Source: Thioalkalivibrio sp. ALE14 (GTDB lineage Bacteria; Pseudomonadota; Gammaproteobacteria; Ectothiorhodospirales; Ectothiorhodospiraceae). Taken from it: a stretch of DNA of 64,000 nucleotides. Below are positions 10,366-18,470 of the stretch, piece by piece. The position numbers and the translations under genes were made by a program. The stretch covers positions 20,001 to 84,000 of the forward strand of contig NZ_AQXY01000024.1 of NCBI RefSeq assembly GCF_000376845.1. Direction: 5' to 3'. Position 1 is the first letter of the stretch, and every line of letters starts with the position of its first letter. Below the pieces are notes generated by a model. It was not told the DNA's origin and made no database searches. It saw only the letters and a program-made list of their open reading frames with translations.

Positions 10366-10671
10366 CTAGAACGGGACATCGGGATCCGTGCTGTCGTTCG
10401 GCTCCGCTGTCCGGGGAACGTTCGTGTTCCCGCCGTGGTCATTCTGGGCAGAGGCGTCCGCCGGTGTCTCTTGTGCCAGGGCCTCGATGCGGCGCTGAGC
10501 ATCGTCGAGGGCGCGCTGACAGCGGTTGACGAGTTCCATGCCGCGCTGGAATTCGCCCAGCGACTGCTCCAGGCCCAGCTCGCCGGACTCCATCCGGGCA
10601 ACCAGGGCCTCCAGGGCTTCCAGGCTGGCTTCGAATTCCGCCGGGCTGTCGGCGCTGGAAGGGTCGGTCAT
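10366..10671 (-). CDS. xseB: exodeoxyribonuclease VII small subunit
   Basis: A 101-residue small subunit of the single-strand exonuclease ExoVII. The helical core AEFEASLEALEALVARMESGELGLEQSL is typical, followed by a polar tail of about 30 residues rich in N, D, T and P that is longer than in E. coli. It heads the leftward xseB-ispA-dxs-queD run. The large subunit xseA is not in the window. Confidence 0.93.
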   Translation of the reverse strand: MTDPSSADSPAEFEASLEALEALVARMESGELGLEQSLGEFQRGMELVNRCQRALDDAQRRIEALAQETPADASAQNDHGGNTNVPRTAEPNDSTDPDVPF

Positions 10672-10790
10672 GATGGATCACCGGGTCGAAAAGGTGAGAA
10701 AGTATCCGATCCGCTGCGGCGAGGAAAGACGTACCGCCGGTCCGCCCTTGATTATGGGACAGACGCCCCCATGATGCGGAGGGCTTCCGG

Positions 10791-10819
10791 TTGACACTGA
10801 ACCGGGCGCGGACTAGAGT
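10791..10819 (+). promoter_or_regulatory. sigma-70 promoter of the rubrerythrin cassette
   Basis: A perfect -35 TTGACA (10791-10796) is separated by 17 bp from a -10 TAGAGT (10814-10819). The expected start site is near 10826, about 80 bp before the rubrerythrin ATG. Confidence 0.75.
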
Positions 10820-10828
10820 TTTCGTACA

Positions 10829-10847
10829 GTTTAGACCCAGTCTAAAC
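10829..10847. promoter_or_regulatory. palindromic operator candidate at the cassette start site
   Basis: A perfect inverted repeat GTTTAGAC-CCA-GTCTAAAC, 8-bp arms with a 3-bp centre. It begins 10 bp after the -10 box, on or just after the start site, where a bound repressor would block initiation. The regulator is unknown. An Rrf2-family repressor would fit the iron/oxidative-stress genes, but that is inference. Confidence 0.65.
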
Positions 10848-10906
10848 CGCCGTCTGCACAGGCATTCCTGTGGTTGTGTAGAACCCATAGAGAGAAGGAG
10901 AGCACC

Positions 10907-11326
10907 ATGGATCTGAAAGGCAGCAAGACCGAAGAAGCCCTGAAAGAGGCCTTTGCCGGCGAATCGATGGCCAATCGCCGTTACCTGTACTTCGCTTCCA
11001 AGGCGGACGTCGAAGGCTACAACGACGTGGCCACCGTGTTCCGTTCCACCGCGGAAGGCGAAACCGGCCACGCCCACGGCCATCTCGAGTACCTCGAGAG
11101 CTGCGGCGACCCGGCCACCGGCCTGGAATTCGGTTCCACCTCCGCGAACCTGAAGACCGCCGTGGCCGGCGAGACCCACGAGTACACCGACATGTACCCG
11201 GGCATGGCCAAGACCGCGCGCGACGAAGGCTTCGACGAAGTCGCCGACTGGTTCGAAACCCTGGCCAAGGCGGAGCGTTCCCACGCCAACCGCTTCCAGA
11301 AGGCGCTGGACCAGCTGGACGACTGA
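10907..11326 (+). CDS. rubrerythrin-type diiron protein without rubredoxin domain
   Basis: A 139-residue ferritin-like four-helix protein. Diiron ligands are expected in [33 protein letters not shown] and [10 protein letters not shown], the ExxH pattern of rubrerythrin. It lacks the C-terminal CxxC rubredoxin-like domain of classical rubrerythrins, so electrons must come from another protein. The ATG at 10907 follows GAAGGAGAGC. Rubrerythrins reduce hydrogen peroxide to water. It is the first gene of the cassette and the next gene, a cysteine-rich Fe-S protein, is a plausible electron donor. Confidence 0.9.
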   Translation: MDLKGSKTEEALKEAFAGESMANRRYLYFASKADVEGYNDVATVFRSTAEGETGHAHGHLEYLESCGDPATGLEFGSTSANLKTAVAGETHEYTDMYPGMAKTARDEGFDEVADWFETLAKAERSHANRFQKALDQLDD

Positions 11327-11350
11327 TCGTCTCCTGCCTGGGAAGTATGC

Positions 11351-11374
11351 GGGGCCGGTTACCGGCCCCGTTTT
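11351..11374 (+). terminator. partial terminator after rubrerythrin
   Basis: A strong stem GGGGCCGG-TTA-CCGGCCCC is followed by GTTTT. The T-run is short, so read-through into the Fe-S gene is likely. It could set a higher level of rubrerythrin than of the downstream genes. Confidence 0.7.
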
Positions 11375-11376
11375 CC

Positions 11377-11442
11377 GGGAGACACGGAACAGCCTGTGGG
11401 CGGTACCTGAAGGCCGGGCCCGCATGTTGTTCCGTGTTTCCC
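11377..11442 (+). other. long RNA hairpin in the leader of the Fe-S gene
   Basis: The outer arms GGGAGACACGGAACA (11377-11391) and TGTTCCGTGTTTCCC (11428-11442) pair over 15 positions with one G-T. After a 3-by-3 internal loop a second stem TGTGGGC/GCCCGCA continues (11395-11401 with 11418-11424), leaving a loop of about 16 nt. It ends about 30 bp before the ribosome-binding site of the next gene. Confidence 0.7.
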
Positions 11443-11479
11443 CCGAAGCATCGTACTGATACGGACACCGGAGGGATGC

Positions 11480-12832
11480 ATGTCTGCGCCGACGCACCAA
11501 CGTGAAGGAAGTCTCGAAGCCCCGACCCGTCATCCGCTGGACTGGAAGAACCCCGAGTTCTACAACGAGGAATCGCTGTTCAGCGAACTCGAGCGGGTCT
11601 TTGATATCTGTCACGGCTGCCGTCGCTGCGTAAGCCTGTGCAACTCCTTCCCGACCCTGTTCGACCTGGTCGATGAGTCCGAGACCCTGGAGGTCGACGG
11701 GGTCGACAAGAAGGACTACTGGCAGGTGGTCGATCACTGCTACCTGTGTGATCTGTGCTACCTGACCAAGTGCCCCTACGTGCCGCCGCACGAGTGGAAC
11801 GTGGACTTCCCGCACCTGATGCTGCGGGCCAAGGCCTTCCGCTACCAGAACGAGGGCGCCAAGACCTCGCACAAGCTGATGTCCAGCACGGACATGGTCG
11901 GCAAGCTGGCCGGCATCCCGGTGGTGGCCGGCGCGGTCAACGCCGCGAACAAGAACGGCGCGGTGCGCAAGATGCTGGACAAGACCATGGGCGTGCATCC
12001 CGATGCCCCGGTCCCCGAATACCACTCCAGCAAGGGCCGCTCGCGCTTGGCCAAGACGGCGAAGGGCGTCAGCAATCCCGAGCCGGCTGGTGCCACGCAG
12101 GGCAAGGTGGCCCTCTACGCGACCTGCTATGGCAACTACAACGAACCGCACCTGGTCGAGGATCTGGTCAAGGTCTTCGAGCACAACGGTATCGAGGTCA
12201 CCCTGGTCGACAAGGAACAGTGCTGCGGCATGCCCAAGCTCGAGCTGGGCGACCTGGAGTCGGTGGAGGCCTCCAAGGACGCGAACATCCCGGCGATGAA
12301 GCGGATGATCGACCAGGGCTACGACATCGTCGCCCCGGTGCCGTCCTGTGTGCTGATGTTCAAGCAGGAACTGCCGTTGATGTTCCCGGACGACGCCGAC
12401 GTGATCACCGTTCGCGACCGTATCTTCGATCCGTTCGAGTACCTGATGGAACGGCACAAGGACGGCAAGCTCAACACCGACTTCCCCGAGAAGCTGGGCA
12501 AGATCGCCTACCACGCCGCCTGCCACCTGCGGGTGCAGAACATGGGGCTCAAGACCCGCGACCTGCTCAAGCTGGTACCGGATACCGAGATTGACGTGAT
12601 CGAGCGCTGCTCGGGGCACGACGGGACCTACGGCGTGAAGAGCGAGTTCTACGAGACGGCCAGCAAGATCTGCCGGCCGGTGGTCAGCCGGGTGCAGAAG
12701 GCCGAGTCGGATCACTACTCGAGCGACTGCCCGATGGCCGGCCACATGATCGAGAACGGGCTGCAGGGCAAGGGCGAGGACAAGGCGCCCGAGCACCCGC
12801 TGACCCTGTTGCGCCAGGCCTACGGGCTGTAA
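11480..12832 (+). CDS. GlpC-like Fe-S oxidoreductase with two CCG domains
   Basis: A 450-residue cysteine-rich protein. Two ferredoxin-type [4Fe-4S] motifs occur near residues 44-100 (CHGCRRCVSLC and CYLCDLCYLTKCP). Two CCG cysteine domains follow (TCYGNYN with CCGMPKLELGD, then HAACHLR with CSGHDGTYG), as in GlpC and HdrB-type subunits. It should pass electrons in the cytosol; no transmembrane segment is seen. A GGAGGG site precedes the ATG. The position between rubrerythrin and a ferritin-like gene suggests it feeds electrons to peroxide reduction rather than glycerol oxidation, as no glpA or glpB is nearby. Confidence 0.88.
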   Translation: MSAPTHQREGSLEAPTRHPLDWKNPEFYNEESLFSELERVFDICHGCRRCVSLCNSFPTLFDLVDESETLEVDGVDKKDYWQVVDHCYLCDLCYLTKCPYVPPHEWNVDFPHLMLRAKAFRYQNEGAKTSHKLMSSTDMVGKLAGIPVVAGAVNAANKNGAVRKMLDKTMGVHPDAPVPEYHSSKGRSRLAKTAKGVSNPEPAGATQGKVALYATCYGNYNEPHLVEDLVKVFEHNGIEVTLVDKEQCCGMPKLELGDLESVEASKDANIPAMKRMIDQGYDIVAPVPSCVLMFKQELPLMFPDDADVITVRDRIFDPFEYLMERHKDGKLNTDFPEKLGKIAYHAACHLRVQNMGLKTRDLLKLVPDTEIDVIERCSGHDGTYGVKSEFYETASKICRPVVSRVQKAESDHYSSDCPMAGHMIENGLQGKGEDKAPEHPLTLLRQAYGL

Positions 12833-12900
12833 GCGCCGTTTCGAACGGCACACAGGATCAGGCAAGGGCGTGAACAAGCGCCCATGAACGGAGAGAACAC

Positions 12901-13203
12901 ATGGCCAGTGACAGCTACCACGAACCGGTCGAGGAACTGAGCGACGAGTCGCGCGAAATGCACCGCGCGATCGTCTCGCTGATGGAAGAGCTCGAAGCGG
13001 TGGACTGGTACCAGCAGCGCATCGACGGCTGCAAGGACGAAGAACTCAAGGCGATCCTCGCGCACAACCGTGACGAGGAGATCGAGCATGCCGCGATGGT
13101 GCTGGAGTGGATCCGCCGCCATAACCCGGTGTTCGACCACGAATTGAAAGACAACCTCTGGTCCGACAAGGACTATACGAAGACGGGGCACCACGATCAC
13201 TGA
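12901..13203 (+). CDS. encapsulated-ferritin-like (EncFtn) protein without shell gene
   Basis: A 100-residue protein that closely matches the two-helix EncFtn family, whose characterised member in Rhodospirillum rubrum oxidises ferrous iron inside an encapsulin shell as a ring of dimers. The metal-site residues are all present: E29, E30, E32, Y37 (in EELEAVDWY), E60 and H63 (in EEIEHAAM). The protein ends in KTGHHDH and has no encapsulin-targeting peptide of the LTVGSL type, and no encapsulin gene is next to it. The spacing of 68 bp after the Fe-S gene and a GGAGAG site support co-expression. Confidence 0.85.
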   Translation: MASDSYHEPVEELSDESREMHRAIVSLMEELEAVDWYQQRIDGCKDEELKAILAHNRDEEIEHAAMVLEWIRRHNPVFDHELKDNLWSDKDYTKTGHHDH

Positions 13204-13250
13204 GGGGTGCCGGTCCTGGCGGACCTGTCCGACGAGACGGAGGTATCGAG

Positions 13251-13862
13251 ATGCAGATGGAGGCAAGTGTGGACAAGCTGAGTCGTGACGACCTGTATAC
13301 GCTGGAGAAGTACCACGAGGTGCGGTCCCAGTTCCGTAGCGAAGTAATGCAGCACAAGCGCAACCGCGTCGTGCAGGTGGGCCCGGCCGTGACCCTGCAC
13401 TTCGAGGATCGCACCACCATGCAGTACCAGATCCAGGAGATGCTGCGGGTCGAGAAGATCTTCGATGCCGAGGGCATCCAGGACGAGCTGGACGCCTACA
13501 ACCCGCTGATCCCGGATGGTTCCAACTGGAAGGCGACCATGATGGTCGAGTACCCGGACGTGGACGAGCGCAAGGTGCAGTTGTCCAAGCTGATTGGCAT
13601 CGAGCGCAAGACCTACGTGCAGGTCGCGGGCCATGACAAGGTCTACCCGATTGCGAACGAGGACCTCGATCGCGAGACCGACGACAAGACCTCCTCGGTG
13701 CACTTCCTGCGCTTCGAGCTGACGCCGGAGATGGTCTCCGCGGCCAAGTCGGGGGCGGCGATCGCCATCGGGGTGGAGCACGAGAACTACAACCATCGGC
13801 TGGACGCGGTCGCCGAAGGCACCCGCGAATCGCTGGTGGCCGACCTCGACGCCGTCAACTAA
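13251..13862 (+). CDS. DUF3501 family protein
   Basis: A 203-residue soluble protein of the DUF3501 family, recognisable from its N-terminal LSRDDLYTLEKYHEVRSQFR and the central IQEMLRVEKIFDAEGIQDEL. It has no cysteine and no membrane segment. The family is repeatedly found beside rubrerythrin and cysteine-rich Fe-S proteins, as here, but I know of no assigned function. The ATG at 13251 follows ACGGAGG. It is the last gene of the cassette and is followed by a strong terminator. Confidence 0.85.
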   Translation: MQMEASVDKLSRDDLYTLEKYHEVRSQFRSEVMQHKRNRVVQVGPAVTLHFEDRTTMQYQIQEMLRVEKIFDAEGIQDELDAYNPLIPDGSNWKATMMVEYPDVDERKVQLSKLIGIERKTYVQVAGHDKVYPIANEDLDRETDDKTSSVHFLRFELTPEMVSAAKSGAAIAIGVEHENYNHRLDAVAEGTRESLVADLDAVN

Positions 13863-13885
13863 CGCCGCGCGTTCCCGCGCATCGC

Positions 13886-13910
13886 AAAGGCGCCTCCGGG
13901 CGCCTTTTTT
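13886..13910 (+). terminator. rho-independent terminator of the rubrerythrin cassette
   Basis: Stem AGGCGCC-TCCG-GGCGCCT followed by six T. Confidence 0.92.
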
Positions 13911-14014
13911 GTGTCTCCATGATGCCGGCCAACAGGCTGGCCGTGGCCCGGCATCCGGTGTTTGCGTGCCTTCGTCCGGCCGCCTGCCGGGTTAGGCTGG
14001 TCCTGGTCCATCGT

Positions 14015-14735
14015 TTGGTGTTTACGGTGGTTTCGGTCCGCATACTGCCGAGCGCTGACTCGCCAGCGCGCCGCGAGGTACTTCTTTGCTCGTGCAAAGA
14101 AGTACCCAAGAAACACGCCCGACTGCCGCGACCCCGGCCCGCTGCGCGGGCCGGGGTTTCCCTCGCTCCGAGGCTTTTCGCGGGCGGCGCTGAACTCGCT
14201 GCGCCTTCGGCTCCGCTCAGACATCCAGCGCCTCTGATCCCGCGAAAACCCTCTCCGCTCGGCGCGACGACAACGGGGAGGCAGGTCAAAACAACGGCCG
14301 TCCCGACGATATTGCGAGTAGACGAAGGCTAGGTCTTCGGACATCTGGGCACGCTCGGCCTTCGGCCGTTGCGTGCCGCGCCCGCGAAGCGGGCGCCGGG
14401 GGCTTTCGGGTGGCGATGCCTATGGTTAGGCAGAAGCGTAGGGATACGGTCGGTTTTGACCTACTCCTCCCGTATGGAGCCCCTTGCGGAAGGGTGCTCG
14501 GGCCGGCCCGTTTTATACAAATTCGGGGCGCTGGATGTCTGAGCGAAGCGCAGCGTCGCGAGTTCAGCGCCGCCGGCCCGAGGGCCCTGGAGCAAGGTTC
14601 CCGGGCGGAATCCGGGTGCCCTTCTTTGGGTCCTTTCTTGGGCAAGCAAGAAAGGACCTCGCGGCGCGCTGGCGAGTCAGCGCCAGGCAGGCGGCGGACC
14701 GAAGGCACGTAAACACCGGATGATGAACCAAGGCC
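14015..14735. repeat. large imperfect inverted-repeat element, no gene
   Basis: Between the DUF3501 gene and radA lie 899 bp without a credible gene. The left arm (about 14015-14232) and right arm (about 14527-14735) are inverted copies of one unit. Shared blocks are CGCTGACTCGCCAGCGCGCC with CGAGGT (14049 onward, and inverted around 14655-14690), GGCGCTGAACTCG and CAGACATCCAGCGCC. Each arm also has a nested hairpin (CTTCTTTGCTCGTGCAAAGAAG on the left, CCTTTCTTGGGCAAGCAAGAAAGG on the right is only similar in form). A further diverged piece of the unit is near 13950-13990. Small open frames here have no coding character. Confidence 0.72.
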
Positions 14736-14761
14736 AGCCTCACAGCGGCAGGCGGAAAGCG

Positions 14762-16108
14762 CTACAGGGCGTCGAGGACTTCGGAGAGGCGCGAGACGGG
14801 GATGACCTCCATCCCCTTGATCGGCTTGCGCGGCGCGTTCGCCGCCGGCGCGATGGCGCGGGTATAGCCATGCTTGGCCGCCTCGCGCAGGCGTTCCTCG
14901 CCGTTCGGGACCGGCCGGATCTCGCCGGCCAGGCCGACCTCGCCGAACGCCAGCAGCTCCTGCGGCAGGGCGCGGTCGCGGAAGCTGGACAGCGCGGCCG
15001 CCAGCATCGGCAGGTCGGCGGCGGTCTCGGTCACGCGCACGCCCCCGACCACATTGATGAATACGTCCTGGTCGAACAGGGCCACGCCCCCGTGCCGGTG
15101 GAGCACGGCCAGCAGCATGGTCAGCCGGTTCTGCTCCAGCCCGACAGTGATGCGCCGCGGCTGCGAGGCATGGCTCTCGGCGACCAGGGCCTGCACCTCG
15201 ACCAGCAGCGGGCGCGTGCCCTCGCGGGTCACCATGACCACGCTGCCGGGCACCGGGCCCTGGTGTCGCGACAGGAAGATCGCGGAAGGGTTGGAGACCG
15301 CCTTCAGACCGTTCTCCAGCATGGCGAACACACCCAGCTCGTTGACGGCGCCGAAACGGTTCTTGACCGCGCGCAGCATGCGGTAGCGCCCGTCCGGGTC
15401 CCCCTCGAAATACAGCACGGTGTCGACCATGTGCTCGAGCACGCGGGGGCCGGCGAGCTGGCCGTCCTTGGTCACATGCCCGACCAGAATCACGGTAATG
15501 CCGCGCTGCTTGGCCATGCGCACCAGGGCCGCGGCGCTTTCGCGAACCTGGCCGACCGAGCCGGGGGCGGATTGCAGCGCGGCGGTGTAGAGCGTCTGGA
15601 TGGAGTCGATCACCAGCACGCGCGGGCGTTCGCGTTCGCAGGTGGCGATCACGTTCTCCACCTGGGTCTCGGTCAGCAGGCGGAGCCCGTCGACCTCCAG
15701 CCCGAGTCGCCGGGCACGCATGCCGATCTGCTGGGCCGATTCCTCGCCGGTCACGTAGAGGGTGTCGCCGACGGGCAGCATCGCCAGGGTCTGCAGCAGC
15801 AGGGTGGACTTGCCGATGCCCGGGTCGCCGCCCAGCAGGACCACGGAACCATGCACCAGGCCGCCACCCAGGGCGCGGTCCAGTTCCGACAGTCCGGTGC
15901 TGGTGCGCGGCACCTCGGCCATCTCGACCTCGCCGAGCCGGGTGATGCCCGCGACCTCGCCCGCATAGCCGCCGCGCGGCCCGGCGCTGGCGGCCGGTGC
16001 GGCTTCTTCCAGGGTGTTCCAGGCGCCGCAGTCGCCGCACTGACCGGCCCACTTGGGGCTGATTGCGCCGCAGGCCTGGCAGACGTACTGGGTTTTGTTC
16101 TTGGCCAT
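14762..16108 (-). CDS. radA: DNA repair protein RadA
   Basis: A 448-residue RecA-like ATPase that promotes branch migration during recombination. It has the N-terminal four-cysteine zinc finger (CQACG and CGDCG, residues 10-28), Walker A GDPGIGKS near 94-101, the RadA signature KNRFG near 255 and a C-terminal Lon-like domain. Its ATG shares one base with the stop of the upstream CorB-like gene, so the two are translationally linked. Confidence 0.96.
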   Translation of the reverse strand: MAKNKTQYVCQACGAISPKWAGQCGDCGAWNTLEEAAPAASAGPRGGYAGEVAGITRLGEVEMAEVPRTSTGLSELDRALGGGLVHGSVVLLGGDPGIGKSTLLLQTLAMLPVGDTLYVTGEESAQQIGMRARRLGLEVDGLRLLTETQVENVIATCERERPRVLVIDSIQTLYTAALQSAPGSVGQVRESAAALVRMAKQRGITVILVGHVTKDGQLAGPRVLEHMVDTVLYFEGDPDGRYRMLRAVKNRFGAVNELGVFAMLENGLKAVSNPSAIFLSRHQGPVPGSVVMVTREGTRPLLVEVQALVAESHASQPRRITVGLEQNRLTMLLAVLHRHGGVALFDQDVFINVVGGVRVTETAADLPMLAAALSSFRDRALPQELLAFGEVGLAGEIRPVPNGEERLREAAKHGYTRAIAPAANAPRKPIKGMEVIPVSRLSEVLDAL

Positions 16109-17394
16109 CAGGGGGTCCGGGTTGTCGGGGCTTCCGGCAGGTCGGGCGCGACAACGCGCACGGTGCGGATGGTGTTGTTCTTGATCTGGGCGATGTCCAT
16201 CACCACGCCGTTGATCTTCACGCTCACCGGGGCCTCGGGGATGCTCTCCAGGTGCTCGACGATCAGGCCGCTGAGGGTCTTGGGGCCGTCCTGCGGCAGG
16301 TCCAGGCCGAGGGCGCGGTTGAGTTCGCGCAGGTGGATGCCGCCGTCGACCATGGCGGAGCCGTCCTCCTGGCGCAGCACGTCGTCGCTCATCGCCGGGG
16401 AGTCGGTGGTGAACTCGCCCACGATTTCCTCCAGCAGATCCTCCAGCGTGATCAGGCCTTCGATGTCGCCGTATTCGTCCACCACCAGGCCGATGCGCTT
16501 TTTCTGCTGCTGGAAGTTGATCAGCTGGCGGTTGAGCGCCGTGCCCTCCGGGATGAAATAGGGCGGGGTCACGATCTGGCGCAGGTCGTCGGGACCGAAC
16601 GCGTCACGCTCGACCAGCGGCAGCACGTCGCGGCGGTGAATGAAGCCGACGATGTGGTCCAGCTCGCCTTGCACCACCGGCAGGCGGGTAAAGCTGCCGT
16701 GGATCAGCTGATCCTCGACCTCGTTCCAGGGCTCGTTCAGGTCGATCACCACGATCTCGTTGCGCGGGATCATGATGTCCTCGACGGTGGTGCGTTCCAG
16801 GTCCAGCAGGTTCAGCAGCATGCGCTGGTGGTTGGCCGGGATCAGCGCGCCGGCCTCGGAGACCACGCTGCGCAACTCGTCGGTGTTCAGGGCGGCGCGC
16901 TGGCCGGCATTCATGTGGACGCCGAACAGGCGCAGTACACCGTTCGCCATCAGGTTGATCAGCCAGACCACCGGCCACATGAACTTGATCAGCCCGGAGT
17001 AGACCCAGGCGGCCGGGTAGGCGATGCGTTCACTGTGCAGGGCTGCGAGGGTCTTTGGCGCAGTCTCGGCGAAGATCAGCAGGGTCAGGGTCAGGACGCC
17101 CGTGGCGATGGCCACCCCGGTATCGCCAAACAGGCGCCAGCCGATGAAGGTGGCGATCTGGGCGATGAGGATATTGACGAAGTTGTTGCCCAGCAGGATC
17201 AGGCCGATCAGCCGATCCGGCTTGTCCAGTAGCTGCGCAGCCCGCTGGGCGCCCCGATGTCCGGTCTGCGCGCGGTGCCGCATGCGGTAGCGGTTGAGCG
17301 CCATCAGCGCCGTCTCCGACCCGGAGAAGAAAGCCGACAGCAGGAACAGCACCACCAGGGCGCCGAACAGGACGTACAGCGGGATCTCTTGCAA
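16108..17394 (-). CDS. CorB/CNNM family membrane transporter-like protein
   Basis: A 428-residue protein with an N-terminal DUF21 domain of about four membrane helices (residues 8-180, including SAFFSGSETALMALN), paired CBS domains (about 200-330, with GLVVDEYGDIEGLITLED) and a C-terminal CorC/HlyC domain. This is the CorB/YfjD build, linked to Mg2+ and Co2+ transport. It precedes radA directly and overlaps its start. The hundred bases to ypjD hold nothing clear. Confidence 0.92.
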   Translation of the reverse strand: MQEIPLYVLFGALVVLFLLSAFFSGSETALMALNRYRMRHRAQTGHRGAQRAAQLLDKPDRLIGLILLGNNFVNILIAQIATFIGWRLFGDTGVAIATGVLTLTLLIFAETAPKTLAALHSERIAYPAAWVYSGLIKFMWPVVWLINLMANGVLRLFGVHMNAGQRAALNTDELRSVVSEAGALIPANHQRMLLNLLDLERTTVEDIMIPRNEIVVIDLNEPWNEVEDQLIHGSFTRLPVVQGELDHIVGFIHRRDVLPLVERDAFGPDDLRQIVTPPYFIPEGTALNRQLINFQQQKKRIGLVVDEYGDIEGLITLEDLLEEIVGEFTTDSPAMSDDVLRQEDGSAMVDGGIHLRELNRALGLDLPQDGPKTLSGLIVEHLESIPEAPVSVKINGVVMDIAQIKNNTIRTVRVVAPDLPEAPTTRTP

Positions 17395-17494
17395 CGGCGC
17401 GGCCTGCGGTCAGGGTTGATCGAGCGGGCGGGATGCCATGGTCGGGTTCATTTCAGGCAAGGGCCGCCGGGGTGTCAAGCCGCCCCCGCTGCGT

Positions 17495-18295
17495 TCAGAC
17501 GCGCCCGAGGATCACTTCCAGCACCAGCTTGGAGCCGAAATAGGCCAGCACCAGCACCACGAAGCCGCCGGTGGTCCAGGCCAGCGCGCGGGTGCCGCGC
17601 CAGCCCAGGCGCCAGCGCCCGATCAGCAGGGTCGAGAAGATCAGCCAGGCCAGGATTGACAGCGTGGTCTTGTGGACCAGGTGCTGGGCGAACAGGTTGT
17701 CCACGAATACCAGACCGGACAGCAGGCTGAGCCCGAGGAACAGCCAGCCAATAAAGATCATCCGGAACAGCCAGACCTCCATCGAGAACAAGGGCGGCAG
17801 GGCGCGCACGAAACCCGAGGCATGGTGATTGTGCAGCGCACGATGCTGGGCGGCCATCACCGCGGCCTGTGCGGTGGACAGCGCGAGGAACGCCCAGCCC
17901 AGTGCCGAGAACAGGATGTGCAGGTCGATCCCGGCCGAGGTGGCGTAGCGCGTATCGCCGTCACACAAAAGGGCGGTGAGGACGGCCAGCGCGGTCAGCG
18001 GCAGGATCACGACCCCGAGGATGGCAAGGGGGTGGCGCCAGCTCGTCAGCCACAGCAGTGCGGCCACCAGCCACAGCGAGGCCGAGAGGGCGTTGCCCAG
18101 GCACAGGTTGAGCCCGGCCTCGGTCAGCACCATCGGCAGCAGTGCACCCAGATGGGCCACAAGGGCCAGTCCCCACAGGCCCAGGGCCGCTCGCGGCTGG
18201 CCGGCTGTCAGCGGCTGGCGCCGGGCGGTGACAGCCAGGTAGCCCGCGGTGACGAGATACAGCGCGACGGCGAGGAGTCCGATGGCAATGCTCAT
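17495..18295 (-). CDS. ypjD: CcsA-like inner membrane protein YpjD
   Basis: A 266-residue protein with about eight hydrophobic segments and the CcsA/HemX pattern of conserved histidines (ATSAGIDLHILFSALGWAF and AQHLVHKTTLSILAWLIF). YpjD lies divergent from ffh in E. coli and many relatives, exactly as here. The family resembles cytochrome c assembly proteins, but its own role is not established. Confidence 0.9.
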   Translation of the reverse strand: MSIAIGLLAVALYLVTAGYLAVTARRQPLTAGQPRAALGLWGLALVAHLGALLPMVLTEAGLNLCLGNALSASLWLVAALLWLTSWRHPLAILGVVILPLTALAVLTALLCDGDTRYATSAGIDLHILFSALGWAFLALSTAQAAVMAAQHRALHNHHASGFVRALPPLFSMEVWLFRMIFIGWLFLGLSLLSGLVFVDNLFAQHLVHKTTLSILAWLIFSTLLIGRWRLGWRGTRALAWTTGGFVVLVLAYFGSKLVLEVILGRV

Positions 18296-18470
18296 GACGC
18301 CGGATTATCGCTGCTACGCGGGCGGATTGCACATGCCGGCGGTCGTTCCGGGGCGCGCGTCGGCCGCTCTCTCCCGCGGGCCTGCATGCAAGGGTGCGAG
18401 ACCGGTATACTGTTCGGTCCCGTGGCCGGTGCAGACCGCCGGTCACCGACGATCCAGACGAGGACAGACG

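Noticed and set aside
7604-12877. Long open frames opposite dxs, the rubrerythrin cassette and the Fe-S gene
   Set aside because: High GC content opens antisense frames. The sense genes have family motifs and ribosome-binding sites while the antisense products show low-complexity R, P, A and H runs.
13251-13862. DUF3501 gene as the missing encapsulin shell
   Set aside because: At 203 residues it is shorter than HK97-fold encapsulins and has no motif of that fold; its N-terminal pattern is that of DUF3501.
14286-14760. Small frames inside the inverted-repeat region between DUF3501 and radA
   Set aside because: They follow the palindrome and exist in several frames at once, with no ribosome-binding site or recognisable motif.
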